Shown: positions 1 through 6,782 of the stretch, piece after piece | Position numbering within the stretch: position 1 is the stretch's first letter | Layout: every line of letters begins with the position of its first letter | DNA from: Clostridiales bacterium | GTDB lineage: Bacteria > Bacillota > Clostridia > Saccharofermentanales > UBA5734 | NCBI GenBank assembly: GCA_003532195.1 | Contig: DOFA01000269.1 | Location: 204-10,593 of the forward strand | Length of the DNA: 10,390 bases | Direction: 5' to 3' | Notes under the pieces: model-generated | The model's database searches: none | Told to the model about the DNA's origin: nothing | The model's input: the letters and a program-made list of their open reading frames with translations, nothing else | Position numbers and translations under genes: made by a program

Positions 1-1
1 G

Positions 2-781
2 GTCGACAAAATCACCGGCCCCGGCAATATTTATGTCAACACCGCCAAACGACTGGTTTTCGGCCAGGTGGACATCGATCTGTTCGCCGGCCCGAGCGAA
101 ATCCTGGCCATCGCCGACCGGACAGCCGATCCGGCGTTTCTTGCTGCCGACTTGCTGTCGCAGGCGGAGCATGACGTGCTGGCATCGGCGCTGCTGATCA
201 CCGATTCGCAATCCCTGGCTGATGAAGTGGCCGCGGAAGTCAGCCGGCGCGCGGCGCTGCTGCCGCGGGCGGCGATCCTGGCCCGCTCCCTGGCCGACTA
301 CGGTGCGATTCTGGTGGTGCCCGACCTGGATACGGCGGTCGACTTTGCCAATGAACTGGCGCCGGAGCATCTGGAGCTGGTTGTCGCCGGACCGGAAGAC
401 TTTCTGCCGCGACTGCGCAATGCCGGCGCCATTTTTATCGGTCCCTGGAGCCCGGAACCGCTCGGGGATTATTATGCCGGCACGAACCATGTCCTGCCGA
501 CCAGCGGCACAGCGCGGTTTTTTTCGCCGCTCAGCACCCAGGATTTTATGAAAAAGATGAGCCTGATCCGCTATACCCGGGCTGATCTGGCCGACTGCTG
601 GCGGGCGGTCGCCGATTTTGCCGAAGCCGAACACCTGCAGGCGCACGCCGATGCTGTACGGGTCCGTTTCCCGGCCGATCAGGCCCCGGCCGATCAGGCC
701 CCGGCCGATCAGGCGAGGCCAGGGCAGCCGGCTGGAAATCCAAACGCCAGCTGGCCGCAAGGGGGATCGCTACATGACTGA
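2..781 (+). CDS. hisD: Histidinol dehydrogenase, C-terminal part (5' end outside window)
   Basis: Catalyses the last two steps of histidine synthesis, oxidising L-histidinol to histidinal and then to histidine with two NAD+, using a zinc ion. The reading frame is open from base 2 and begins with the family motif VDKITGPGNIYV, so roughly the first 40% of a usual protein of about 430 residues is missing upstream. The zinc ligands and catalytic residues of the family are present: Gln (codon 161) and His (170) in SQAEHD, the Glu-His pair (365/368) in APEHLEL, Asp (467) in LGDYYAG, and His (644) in LQAHADA. After the normal end near AVRVRF there is an extra tail of about 36 residues. It begins with three copies of PADQA encoded by a 15-bp tandem repeat, then runs into the start of hisC. 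The stop overlaps hisC by 8 bp, suggesting coupled translation. Identity is secure; the role of the tail is unknown. Confidence 0.97.
   Translation, partial: VDKITGPGNIYVNTAKRLVFGQVDIDLFAGPSEILAIADRTADPAFLAADLLSQAEHDVLASALLITDSQSLADEVAAEVSRRAALLPRAAILARSLADYGAILVVPDLDTAVDFANELAPEHLELVVAGPEDFLPRLRNAGAIFIGPWSPEPLGDYYAGTNHVLPTSGTARFFSPLSTQDFMKKMSLIRYTRADLADCWRAVADFAEAEHLQAHADAVRVRFPADQAPADQAPADQARPGQPAGNPNASWPQGGSLHD
671..715 (+). repeat. Three tandem 15-bp repeats inside the 3' end of hisD
   Basis: The unit ccggccgatcaggcc occurs three times head to tail (671-685, 686-700, 701-715); only the last base of the third copy differs. Because 15 is a multiple of three, each copy adds PADQA to HisD and slippage would keep hisD in frame. 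The repeat lies just upstream of the hisC ribosome binding site. Confidence 0.95.
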
Positions 782-1910
782 AGAATCATCCGCGCGCCGT
801 TTCTGGGGCCGAAAAACACGTGAGCTAATTCCCTATGTACCGGGCGAACAACCGCGGGAACGGACTTTCATCAAGCTGAATACCAATGAAAATCCGTATT
901 CGCCGGCGTCGGCGGTCGACCAGGCGCTCCGATCCTATCCGCCTGAGCGGATTCGCCTTTATCCGGACCCGGCCAGCACGCAATTGCGCAACGTTTTAGC
1001 CGAATATTATGGATGGCCGGCCAGCGGCATCTTTGTCGGCAATGGCTCCGATGAAGTGCTGGCCCTTGCTTTTCAGGCGTTTTTTAACAGCCGCGCCGAT
1101 CTGGGGCGAGCCGGCGCAGCGCTGCAGGATTTTCTGCCGGGCGAATGTCTGGTTTTCCCGGATATTACCTATAGTTTCTATCCGGTTTATGCCCGCATGT
1201 ATGAGATACCGTTCCGGACTGTTCCCCTGCGGGAGGATTTCAGTCTTCCGATCGAGGACCTGCTGCAGCCGTCGGCCGGGCTCATCCTGGCCAACCCCAA
1301 CGCGCCGACCGGCATAGCTGTCGGCACGGATGTCCTGGCAGCATTGGCAGCTGCCGATCCGGATCGCCTGCTGATCATCGACGAGGCTTATGTCGATTTC
1401 GGCGCCGAATCCGCCGTCAGCCTGCTGGATCGCTTCGACAACCTGCTGATTGTCCAGACCTGCTCGAAATCCCGCTCCCTGGCCGGCTTGCGCGTCGGCT
1501 GCGCCCTGGGCGCCCCGGCCCTGATTGAAGGACTGGAACGCGTTCGGGACTCATTTAATTCCTACACCGTGGACAGCCTGGCCCAGGTTGCCGCCGCCGC
1601 TGCCTTTTCCGATGCCGGCTGGTATGAGCGGACCCGGGCCAGGATTATCGCGACGCGGGAAAGAACGGCCGCGGCTTTGCGTACGCTTGGCTTTCAGATT
1701 CTGCCCTCCAGCGCCAACTTCCTGTTTGTCAGCTGTCCGCGGCGGCCGGCCCGGCAATTGTATCAGGAACTGCGCCGTGAAGGCATCCTGGTCCGTCACT
1801 TCAATCTGCCGCGCATCGATAATTATCTGCGGATTACGATCGGCAAAGACGAAGATATGGACCAGCTGACGGAAACGCTGCGACAATTGCTGCCGCCGGA
1901 TGAGACCTGA
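774..1910 (+). CDS. hisC: Histidinol-phosphate aminotransferase
   Basis: PLP-dependent fold-type I aminotransferase of 378 residues that converts imidazole-acetol phosphate plus glutamate into L-histidinol phosphate and 2-oxoglutarate in the cytoplasm. Family signatures in order are KLNTNENPY near residue 35, YPDP near 65, NGSDE near 91 (phosphate binding), NPNAPTG near 175, DEAYVDF near 204, and CSKSRSLAGLRVG, in which Lys232 should carry the PLP. The C-terminal part ends with the usual LRITIG motif. I chose ATG 774 because AAGGGGG lies 8 bases upstream (759-765) and the protein then starts at the normal family length. A longer in-frame start at 618 would only add translated hisD repeat sequence. 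It overlaps hisD by 8 bp. A 92-bp gap follows before hisB. Confidence 0.96.
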   Translation: MTEESSARRFWGRKTRELIPYVPGEQPRERTFIKLNTNENPYSPASAVDQALRSYPPERIRLYPDPASTQLRNVLAEYYGWPASGIFVGNGSDEVLALAFQAFFNSRADLGRAGAALQDFLPGECLVFPDITYSFYPVYARMYEIPFRTVPLREDFSLPIEDLLQPSAGLILANPNAPTGIAVGTDVLAALAAADPDRLLIIDEAYVDFGAESAVSLLDRFDNLLIVQTCSKSRSLAGLRVGCALGAPALIEGLERVRDSFNSYTVDSLAQVAAAAAFSDAGWYERTRARIIATRERTAAALRTLGFQILPSSANFLFVSCPRRPARQLYQELRREGILVRHFNLPRIDNYLRITIGKDEDMDQLTETLRQLLPPDET

Positions 1911-1921
1911 AACAAACGGGC

Positions 1922-1950
1922 TGGTCAGCTCCGGCAGTCTCCGCTATAAT
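1922..1950 (+). promoter_or_regulatory. Candidate internal promoter before hisB
   Basis: The hisC-hisB gap holds a perfect -10 box TATAAT (1945-1950) with TGGTCA (1922-1927, 4 of 6 matches to TTGACA) 17 bp upstream. It stands out in GC-rich DNA and sits 53 bp before the hisB start. It could give hisB, purC and the downstream his genes independent expression. The weak -35 makes this a candidate only. Confidence 0.5.
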
Positions 1951-2002
1951 CAGAGCAGGCCCCGCGCGGCGTCCATGCAAAATCAAGGCTCAGGAGGTTA
2001 AC

Positions 2003-2590
2003 ATGCGCCAGGCTAAAATGAATCGCAAAACTCAAGAGACGGAAATCACTCTTTCCCTGAACCTGGATGGTGAAGGGACATCCCGCGTCAACACCGGCAT
2101 CGGGTTTCTTGACCATATGCTGGTTCTGTTTGCCCGGCATGCCCATGTGGATCTGGAGATCACGGCGAGCGGCGATCTGCAGGTCGACGGACACCACACT
2201 ACGGAGGACGTCGGGATCGTGCTGGGTCAGGCCATTGCCCGGGCTTTGCATGAGAAGCGGGGTATACGCCGTTTTGGGTACGCTGTCGTGCCGATGGACG
2301 AATCGCTGGCGTCGGCGGCAATTGACTTGTCCGGTCGGGCGTGCCTGGTTTTCAATGCTGAATTTCAAGGCGTCCGGGTTGGCGAATTCGAGACCCAGCT
2401 GACGGGGGAATTCTTTCGCGCCTTGATCAACAATGCCAGCATGACCCTGCATCTGAACTGCCTTTATGGAACGAACGACCACCATAAAATCGAAGCCTTG
2501 TTCAAAGCTTTTGCCCGCAGCTTTGCCGAGGCCGCCGCGATCGACCCGTCCCGTCCGGATACGGTCCTGTCCACCAAGGGAACGCTTTGA
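2003..2590 (+). CDS. hisB: Imidazoleglycerol-phosphate dehydratase (monofunctional)
   Basis: Dehydrates imidazole glycerol phosphate to imidazole-acetol phosphate, the step before HisC. At 195 residues it is the stand-alone enzyme, without the N-terminal histidinol-phosphate phosphatase domain of the E. coli-type bifunctional HisB. The paired metal-binding repeats are intact: GFLDHM with His38, DGHHTTED with His64, His65 and Glu68, and DHHKIEALFKAFARS with His160, His161 and Glu164. These bind the two manganese ions. ATG 2003 follows AGGAGG (1992-1997) with 5 bases between. A second ATG (2018) lies close by but has no such site. No phosphatase (HisN or HisJ type) is seen in the window, so that step must be encoded elsewhere. 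Confidence 0.97.
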   Translation: MRQAKMNRKTQETEITLSLNLDGEGTSRVNTGIGFLDHMLVLFARHAHVDLEITASGDLQVDGHHTTEDVGIVLGQAIARALHEKRGIRRFGYAVVPMDESLASAAIDLSGRACLVFNAEFQGVRVGEFETQLTGEFFRALINNASMTLHLNCLYGTNDHHKIEALFKAFARSFAEAAAIDPSRPDTVLSTKGTL

Positions 2591-2626
2591 CGCTTTGTTC
2601 CGATTAAGATCATTCAGGAGGTTTTC

Positions 2627-3529
2627 ATGTCAACACCGATGCGCGACACCCGTTTTATCCATCTGCCGCTGTATATCCGCGGCAAGGTCCGTGATGTCTA
2701 TGACCTCGGCGACCAGCTGCTGATTGTGGTGACGGACCGCATTTCGGCTTTCGATGTGGTTTTCAATGAACTCATTCCCGATAAGGGTGTGGTTCTGAAC
2801 AGCATATCCGCCTTCTGGTTTGATCTGACCCGGGACATCATCGCCAATCATGTCCTGTCCACCGATCCGAGATCCTACCCCTGCGGTCTGGATCAATATG
2901 CCGACCGGCTGGACGGCCGCTCAATGCTGGTACGTAAAATAAAAATGCTGCCGGTGGAATGCATCGTGCGCGGCTACCTGGAAGGGTCGGCGCTCAAGGA
3001 GTACCGCCAGTCCGGCACCATCGGCGGGATGCCCATGCCGTCCGGCCTGCGCCAGGCCGACCGTTTGCCGGAGCCGTTGTTTACACCGTCCACCAAGGCG
3101 GAAAGCGGCCACGACCAGAATATCAGCTTTGCCCAGCTATGCGGCATCCTGGGGGAAGACCTGGCCGCCGAGATCCGCACTAAAAGCCTGGCGCTGTACC
3201 GGATGGCCGCCCGATACGCCGAGAGCCGGGGCATCATCCTGGCCGACACCAAATTTGAGTTCGGCCAGGCAGATGAAAGGGAAGATGGCCAGCTGATCCT
3301 CGGCGATGAAATATTTACACCGGATTCTTCGCGTTTCTGGGACCTGGCGGATTATGAGCCCGGGCGGGCCCAGAAGAGTTTTGACAAACAATACCTCCGC
3401 GAGTGGCTGGAAACGCTGAACTGGGATAAAAACTCGCCGCCGCCGACCCTGCCGGATGAAGTGATCAGCCGCACAGCGGCTAAATACCGGGATGCCTATT
3501 TCCGCCTGACCGGCAAGATCCTGCCATGA
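2627..3529 (+). CDS. purC: Phosphoribosylaminoimidazole-succinocarboxamide (SAICAR) synthase
   Basis: Joins CAIR and L-aspartate using ATP to make SAICAR in purine synthesis; PurB then releases AICAR. Signatures include IRGKVRDVYDLGD near residue 17 (nucleotide binding), TDRISAFDVVF, the VECIVRGYLEGSALKEY block, PSTKAESGHDQNIS with His162-Asp163, LADTKFEFG with Asp207-Lys209-Glu211, and LGDEIFTPDSSRFW with Asp227-Glu228. At 300 residues it belongs to the longer form of the family, with an extra C-terminal region (FDKQYLREWLE), rather than the roughly 240-residue form of E. coli or B. subtilis. AGGAGG (2616-2621) precedes the ATG by 5 bases. It lies between hisB and hisH and overlaps hisH by ATGA, so it is a genuine member of the transcription unit. 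Identity is certain; the placement is the unusual point. Confidence 0.97.
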   Translation: MSTPMRDTRFIHLPLYIRGKVRDVYDLGDQLLIVVTDRISAFDVVFNELIPDKGVVLNSISAFWFDLTRDIIANHVLSTDPRSYPCGLDQYADRLDGRSMLVRKIKMLPVECIVRGYLEGSALKEYRQSGTIGGMPMPSGLRQADRLPEPLFTPSTKAESGHDQNISFAQLCGILGEDLAAEIRTKSLALYRMAARYAESRGIILADTKFEFGQADEREDGQLILGDEIFTPDSSRFWDLADYEPGRAQKSFDKQYLREWLETLNWDKNSPPPTLPDEVISRTAAKYRDAYFRLTGKILP

Positions 3530-4167
3530 TCTTTATTGTTGATTATGGCATGGGCAACCTGGGCAGCGTGGCTAAAGCCCTGGACTACCTCGGATTTTCA
3601 AACCGGATCACCCAGGATCCGGAGCAGGTCGCTTCCGCAGAACGGCTGATCCTGCCCGGAGTCGGCGCCATGGAATATGCTGTCCGCCAGCTTGAGCGAC
3701 TGGGCCTGGATCAGGCCATCCGCAGTTATTTAAGCACCGGGAGGCCGTTCCTGGGCATTTGCCTGGGCATGCAGCTGATGTTTGAATCCAGCGAAGAAGG
3801 AAATGCCCGCGGCCTGGGGCTGCTCCCCGGCGTTGTCCGGCGCTTCCCGGCGCAGCCGGGGCTGAAGGTCCCCCATATGGGCTGGAACCGGCTGGAAAAT
3901 TCCCGGTTGCCGATTCTGCCCGAGGGCGGCAGCTTCTATTTTGTCCATTCGTATTATGCCGATCCGGCCGACCCGGCGCTTGTGGCGGCCCGGAGCACGC
4001 ACGGGATTCCCTTTGCGGCGGCTGTCCAAACCGGACCGATCCTGCTGACCCAGTTTCATCCGGAGAAAAGCGGCGACGCCGGCCTGGAGCTCTTGAGCCG
4101 CTGGGCCGGGCAGACGGACGGCGGCTGCCCTTGGGACTCAGAAACAACCGGGGGGGCCGCAAGATGA
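3526..4167 (+). CDS. hisH: Imidazole glycerol phosphate synthase, glutaminase subunit
   Basis: Class I glutamine amidotransferase of 213 residues. It hydrolyses glutamine and passes ammonia to HisF, which makes imidazole glycerol phosphate and AICAR from PRFAR. The start MIFIVDYGMGNLGSV is diagnostic. The catalytic triad is complete: Cys79 in GICLGMQLMFE, and His178 and Glu180 in QFHPEKSG. The PHMGWN motif typical of HisH is also present. The ATG overlaps the purC stop (ATGA, 3526-3529) and no strong ribosome binding site is visible, so translation is probably coupled to purC. The last 15 or so residues (after SRWAGQ) are Gly/Thr-rich, poorly conserved in character, and run into hisA, whose ATG again overlaps the stop by 4 bp. 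Confidence 0.97.
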   Translation: MIFIVDYGMGNLGSVAKALDYLGFSNRITQDPEQVASAERLILPGVGAMEYAVRQLERLGLDQAIRSYLSTGRPFLGICLGMQLMFESSEEGNARGLGLLPGVVRRFPAQPGLKVPHMGWNRLENSRLPILPEGGSFYFVHSYYADPADPALVAARSTHGIPFAAAVQTGPILLTQFHPEKSGDAGLELLSRWAGQTDGGCPWDSETTGGAAR

Positions 4168-4877
4168 TCATTTATCCGGCGATCGACCTGCTGAGCGGCC
4201 AATGCGTGCGCCTGCTCCAGGGGCAGTACGATCAGGTGACCGTTTACAGCCCGGATCCGCTGGCAGTCGCCCGGCAATTTCAGGCAGCCGGGGCCACCTG
4301 GCTGCATATCGTCGATCTGGACGCCGCCCGGTCCGGCATTCCCGTCCATGCGGAGCTGATTGCCGCCATCCGCCGCTCCACCGGCCTGAAAGTCCAGACC
4401 GGCGGCGGCATCCGCAGCCTGGCTCATGCCCGGACCCTGCTGGAAAAAGCGGCGATCGAACGGGTTGTGCTTGGCACAGCCGCGGTCCGCGACCGGAGTT
4501 TTACTGAAGAAATGCTGCGCCTCTACCCGGATCGGGTGGCGATCGGCATCGACGCCCGCGACGGCGAAGTCAGCATCGACGGCTGGACGCGGGGCAGCGG
4601 CCTGAAAACCCTTGAATTTGCCCGAATGATGGCGGCTGTCGGCGCACGGCTGGCTATATTCACCGACATCAGCCGGGACGGCATGCTGACCGGGTCCGCA
4701 ACGGAAAGCGTCCGGGAGCTGGTCGAGCGGAGCGGGCTGGCGATTATCGCCTCGGGCGGCATCGGCTCTCCGGCGGATATTGAAGCTGTCCGCCAGACCG
4801 GGGCGGCCGGGGTCATCGTCGGCAAAGCCATCTATGAAGGAAAGGTGAGATTAGAAGAATGCTGGCCAAAAGAATAA
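4164..4877 (+). CDS. hisA: ProFAR isomerase (HisA)
   Basis: A (beta/alpha)8-barrel isomerase of 237 residues that opens the ribose of ProFAR to give PRFAR, the substrate of HisH/HisF. The N-terminus [17 protein letters not shown] carries catalytic Asp8. The second catalytic Asp is Asp130 in [10 protein letters not shown]. The two phosphate-binding halves show as QTGGGIRS near residue 74 and IASGGIGS near 195. I chose ATG 4164 rather than the in-frame ATG at 4131 because it gives the standard N-terminus, overlaps the hisH stop by ATGA, and follows a G-rich stretch (4150-4156). It overlaps hisF by 19 bp. TrpF activity (as in PriA) cannot be excluded from sequence, but nothing here suggests it. 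Confidence 0.96.
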   Translation: MIIYPAIDLLSGQCVRLLQGQYDQVTVYSPDPLAVARQFQAAGATWLHIVDLDAARSGIPVHAELIAAIRRSTGLKVQTGGGIRSLAHARTLLEKAAIERVVLGTAAVRDRSFTEEMLRLYPDRVAIGIDARDGEVSIDGWTRGSGLKTLEFARMMAAVGARLAIFTDISRDGMLTGSATESVRELVERSGLAIIASGGIGSPADIEAVRQTGAAGVIVGKAIYEGKVRLEECWPKE

Positions 4878-6058
4878 TTCCCTGCCTGGATGTCCGCGGC
4901 GGCCGTGTGGTCAAGGGCGTCAACTTCATCAACATCCGCGATGCCGGAGATCCGGTCGAGTCTGCCCGCGCCTACAATGCCGCCGGCGCCGACGAGCTGG
5001 TTTTCCTGGACATCTCGGCGACGCTCGAAGATCGCGGCATCCTGATCGATACGGTCCGGAAAGTCGCCGAACAGGTTTTCATCCCTTTTACGGTCGGCGG
5101 CGGTATCCGGACCCTGGATGACATCCGTGTGATCCTTCAGGCCGGGGCGGATAAAATATCCCTGAATTCGGCAGCGGTGCAGGATCCGGACCTGGTCCGC
5201 GCGGCGTCAGGGCGTTTCGGCAGCCAGTGCGTCGTGGTGGCCATCGACGTCCGGCGCAATGCCGGCGGCAATTTTGAGGTCATGATCGCCGGCGGCACAA
5301 AGCCGACCGGACTGGATGCCCTGGCCTGGGCTAAACAGGTTGAAGAACTGGGCGCTGGCGAGATTCTGTTGACCAGCATGGACCGGGACGGCACCAAAAG
5401 CGGCTACGATCTGGAGATTACCCGCCGGATCGCCGACGCGGCGGCCATCCCGGTTATCGCTTCCGGCGGTGCCGGCCAGCTTGCCGATTTTTACGACGCT
5501 TTGACGCTGGGCGGAGCGGAGGCGGTGCTGGCGGCCAGCCTTTTCCATTTTGGCACGATCACCATCCCGCAGCTGAAAAGCTACCTGGCGCTGCGCGGCC
5601 TGCCGGTTCGTTCGCTGCCGGGACAGGATGTGGATTATGCTTCTTTTCCGCCGCCCTGGACGGGCCTGGCCGGCCTCGCTGCCCCGGCGGCCGCTGGAGG
5701 CCTGTGGTGCCGCCTGAAAAAAGACGCCGCCGGCCTGGTTCCGGCGATCATTCGCGAACAATCAAGCGGCGAGATCCTGATGCAGGCCTGGCTGGACGAA
5801 ACCGCCTTCCGGCAGACCCTGGCCAGCGGCCTGATGCATTATTACAGCCGCAGCCGCGGCAAGCTCTGGCTGAAGGGCGAGACTTCCGGCCATTTCCAGC
5901 AGGTGCGGGCCATCGCGGTCGATTGCGACGCCGACTGCCTGCTGATCGATGTCCTGCAGCTGGGCCCGGCTTGCCATACCGGGCAGCACAGCTGCTTTTA
6001 CCGCGGCCTTCAGGATTTCCAGGATCTCCGGAACGGCGTCGAAGTCGAATCGGAATAA
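4859..6058 (+). CDS. hisFI: Fused HisF cyclase (IGP synthase) and HisI phosphoribosyl-AMP cyclohydrolase
   Basis: One 399-codon frame joins two histidine enzymes. Residues 1-253 are a complete HisF barrel: Asp11 in [15 protein letters not shown] and Asp130 in VAIDVRRN are the acid/base pair, with phosphate-binding loops TVGGGIRT and IASGGAG. It takes ammonia from HisH to make IGP and AICAR. Residues 254-284 form a Pro/Ala/Gly-rich linker. Residues from about 285 are a complete HisI, which opens the adenine ring of phosphoribosyl-AMP. It shows [26 protein letters not shown], the metal-binding DCDADC (Asp355, Asp357, Asp359) and zinc cysteines in [10 protein letters not shown] (Cys372, Cys379). 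No stop or start signal is needed between them. HisI is more usually separate or fused to HisE, as in HisIE. Here hisE is a separate gene downstream. The start overlaps hisA by 19 bp, with AAGG and AAAGGTGAG upstream (4837-4850). Confidence 0.95.
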   Translation: MLAKRIIPCLDVRGGRVVKGVNFINIRDAGDPVESARAYNAAGADELVFLDISATLEDRGILIDTVRKVAEQVFIPFTVGGGIRTLDDIRVILQAGADKISLNSAAVQDPDLVRAASGRFGSQCVVVAIDVRRNAGGNFEVMIAGGTKPTGLDALAWAKQVEELGAGEILLTSMDRDGTKSGYDLEITRRIADAAAIPVIASGGAGQLADFYDALTLGGAEAVLAASLFHFGTITIPQLKSYLALRGLPVRSLPGQDVDYASFPPPWTGLAGLAAPAAAGGLWCRLKKDAAGLVPAIIREQSSGEILMQAWLDETAFRQTLASGLMHYYSRSRGKLWLKGETSGHFQQVRAIAVDCDADCLLIDVLQLGPACHTGQHSCFYRGLQDFQDLRNGVEVESE

Positions 6059-6073
6059 GGATCGCAGCCTGGC

Positions 6074-6087
6074 CCGCCGGCCGGCGG
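6074..6087. repeat. Perfect 14-bp GC palindrome in the hisFI-hisE gap
   Basis: ccgccggccggcgg reads the same on both strands. It lies 16 bp after the hisFI stop. It is not followed by a T-run, so it is not a standard intrinsic terminator. It could be a protein-binding site or an RNA hairpin shielding the upstream mRNA end, or simply reflect GC-rich sequence. Confidence 0.5.
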
Positions 6088-6104
6088 CTGAACAGGATTA
6101 GCCG

Positions 6105-6132
6105 TGTACAGCGGTTTATGTTAAAATACAAT
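6105..6132 (+). promoter_or_regulatory. Candidate internal promoter before hisE
   Basis: The 104-bp gap before hisE becomes AT-rich and holds TGTACA (6105-6110, 4 of 6 matches to the -35 consensus), 16 bp, then TACAAT (6127-6132, 5 of 6 matches to -10). An overlapping TAAAAT (6122-6127) is another possible -10. This would allow hisE to be transcribed apart from the upstream genes. Confidence 0.4.
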
Positions 6133-6162
6133 TCATAAAGAAATAACAGTCGGAGGACGCTT

Positions 6163-6450
6163 ATGAGCCAGATCGGCGCCATGATGGATGAACTGTACCA
6201 AGTCGTGCTCGACCGCCGGGCCAACCCGAAGGAAGGCTCCTATACCAACTATCTCCTGGAGAAGGGACTGGACAAGATCTGCAAGAAAATCGGCGAGGAG
6301 TCGGCGGAAGTGATCATCGCCGCCAAAAACCAGCAGCCCGCGGAAATCACTTACGAGGTGGCCGACCTGCTCTATCATCTCTGCGTGCTGCTGGTCGACC
6401 AGGGCGTCACTTTGGACGACATCTACGAGGAACTGAAAAAACGCCGGTAA
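6163..6450 (+). CDS. hisE: Phosphoribosyl-ATP pyrophosphatase
   Basis: Small all-helical enzyme of 95 residues with the MazG-like fold. It removes pyrophosphate from phosphoribosyl-ATP, the second pathway step, giving the substrate of HisI. Diagnostic segments are EGSYTNYLLEKGLDKICKKI, the metal-binding GEESAEVIIAAKN and EVADLLYHLCVLL. These carry the acidic residues (Glu-Glu-x-x-Glu and Glu-x-x-Asp) that hold Mg2+. It is full length and ends in a charged tail (EELKKRR). GGAGGA (6152-6157) lies 5 bases before the ATG. It is a separate gene rather than the C-terminal half of HisIE. No clear intrinsic terminator follows, so his transcription may run on into rpmG. Confidence 0.97.
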   Translation: MSQIGAMMDELYQVVLDRRANPKEGSYTNYLLEKGLDKICKKIGEESAEVIIAAKNQQPAEITYEVADLLYHLCVLLVDQGVTLDDIYEELKKRR

Positions 6451-6477
6451 TTATTGGTCCGGGCCTGACGATTTTGT

Positions 6478-6506
6478 TTGACAGAGAAGCTTTCTTGTGA
6501 TAAAAT
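6478..6506 (+). promoter_or_regulatory. Strong sigma-A-type promoter for rpmG-secE-nusG
   Basis: Perfect -35 TTGACA (6478-6483), 17-bp spacer, then TAAAAT (6501-6506) preceded by TG at 6498-6499, an extended -10. The predicted transcript starts near 6513, leaving a 5' leader of about 70 bases before rpmG. It is the best promoter in the window and marks the boundary between the his cluster and the translation/secretion genes. Confidence 0.8.
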
Positions 6507-6581
6507 TCGTTTGCTTGTCCATAAAGGGGTCTTTTTTTTATGTAAGGATCCAGAAGCAGACCAGGCGGAGGTGCAATCAAA

Positions 6582-6746
6582 ATGGCAAAAGCAGGAGCCC
6601 GTGAGAAGATCACTTTGTCTTGCACGGTATGTAAGCAACGCAATTACAATACGATGAAAAACAAGAAAAACGATCCGGATCGGCTGGAAATGAAAAAGTA
6701 CTGCAGATTCTGCCGCAAGCATACTGATCACAAGGAAACGAAATGA
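6582..6746 (+). CDS. rpmG: Large ribosomal subunit protein L33 (bL33), zinc-ribbon form
   Basis: A 54-residue basic protein of the 50S subunit. It starts [14 protein letters not shown] and shows the L33 pattern [21 protein letters not shown]. Two Cys-x-x-Cys pairs (Cys14/Cys17 and Cys41/Cys44) form the zinc ribbon, making this the zinc-containing (C+) type rather than the cysteine-free paralogue that some bacteria induce on zinc starvation. GGAGGT (6567-6572) stands 9 bases before the ATG. rpmG-secE-nusG is a very common bacterial gene order, and the good promoter at 6478 precedes it. The secE start follows 36 bases after the stop. Confidence 0.96.
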   Translation: MAKAGAREKITLSCTVCKQRNYNTMKNKKNDPDRLEMKKYCRFCRKHTDHKETK

Positions 6747-6782
6747 TCCTTGGATGTGCAGACCAGTAAGGATGTGTTGAAG

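Noticed and set aside
618..773. Upstream in-frame start for hisC at 618
   Set aside because: The added residues come from the hisD repeat read in another frame. ATG 774 has its own ribosome site and matches the family start.
1925..2485. Open frame of 186 codons on the - strand opposite hisB
   Set aside because: It is fully antisense to the conserved hisB frame, with no family motif; a shadow frame typical of GC-rich genes.
4131..4163. Upstream ATG for hisA at 4131
   Set aside because: It adds 11 unconserved residues within hisH. ATG 4164 gives the standard MIIYPAIDL start and the ATGA overlap.
3608..4171. Open frame of 187 codons on the - strand opposite hisH
   Set aside because: Arg/Pro/Ser-rich composition typical of antisense GC-rich frames, and hisH is certain on the + strand.
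6521..6540. T8 run (6532-6539) as a terminator before rpmG
   Set aside because: No hairpin precedes it; it lies in the predicted rpmG 5' leader just after the promoter.
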